Origin: Bacteroidaceae bacterium
Lineage (GTDB): Bacteria; Bacteroidota; Bacteroidia; Bacteroidales; Bacteroidaceae
Assembly (NCBI GenBank): GCA_017429945.1
Contig: JAFRNY010000092.1
Coordinates: 1-41,353, forward strand
Reading direction: 5' to 3'
DNA: 41,353 bases
In this document: positions 41,305 through 41,353 of the stretch, piece by piece
Numbering within the stretch: the stretch's first letter is position 1
Layout: each line of letters begins with the position of its first letter
Notes under the pieces: model-generated
The model's database searches: none
Told to the model about the DNA's origin: nothing
The model's input: only the letters and a program-made list of their open reading frames with translations
Made by a program: the position numbers and the translations under genes

Positions 41305-41353
41305 CTCTAAACGCTAAACCCTCCGCTCGACCTCCGGTCGCTTCGCTCCGCGA
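41305..41353. repeat. Word repeat and inverted GC-rich end at the window edge
   Basis: CTCTAAACGCTAAACCCT resembles the GTTTAG words at 24036-24070 in the opposite orientation. It is followed by CCTCCGGTCGCTTCGCTCCG, a GC-rich stretch with small dyads, cut by the window end. No gene is seen in 41212-41353. Confidence 0.5.

Overview
The window looks like a chromosomal segment from a Bacteroidales bacterium, most likely Prevotellaceae. The evidence is two tandem SusC/SusD pairs, a BamD lipoprotein, a Ser-type sulfatase, the ResB/CcsA cytochrome-c maturation pair, promoters of the Bacteroidetes type (TTTG, 19-21 nt, TAnnTTTG) and an almost complete lack of Shine-Dalgarno sequences. No tRNA, rRNA, CRISPR array, transposase or phage gene was recognised.

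Left part (1-8.1 kb): mainly housekeeping. On the minus strand lies bamD, followed in the same frame by a 26-codon remnant that carries the Fe-S motif of endonuclease III. uvrB faces the other way and ends at a strong terminator. A repeat-dense island of about 0.8 kb without a gene follows. Then come the minus-strand pair rmuC - M18 aminopeptidase and a plus-strand secreted alpha/beta-hydrolase.

Middle (8.1-21.4 kb), almost all on the minus strand: a translationally coupled operon of an alginate-export-type porin, ResB and CcsA, with no c-type cytochrome gene beside it; an operon of a GldB-like protein, an RsmI-like methyltransferase and a Ser-type sulfatase; a cupin/XRE regulator followed by an acyl-CoA ligase; a PA14-containing GH3 glycosidase; and a DUF5009/HGSNAT-like membrane protein.

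Right part (21.7-41.2 kb): an outer-membrane barrel protein whose linker is coded by a minisatellite sits next to a lipoprotein with a phosphatidylserine-decarboxylase (pyruvoyl proenzyme) fold that is probably surface-exposed. A partner-switching module follows (sensor/PP2C phosphatase/RsbW-like kinase in one chain, plus a STAS antagonist). The last 14 kb form a polysaccharide utilisation locus: a GH30 glycosidase divergent from SusC-SusD-SusC-SusD-surface lipoprotein, a layout resembling the xylan utilisation system (xus) of Prevotella and Bacteroides. The last lipoprotein has three nearly identical modules that probably bind glycan.

Throughout the window, gene junctions are filled with short 'word-like' repeats (7-12 nt words such as TTTAGGG, TTGAAC, CCTTTAACT, GGACAATGGACAGT) and with 22-bp tandem arrays. 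One such element lies inside the aminopeptidase coding sequence. These repeats, the decarboxylase-like lipoprotein with its barrel partner, and the partner-switching module without a visible output are the least ordinary things in the window. Functional assignments rest on motifs read by eye, not on database searches.
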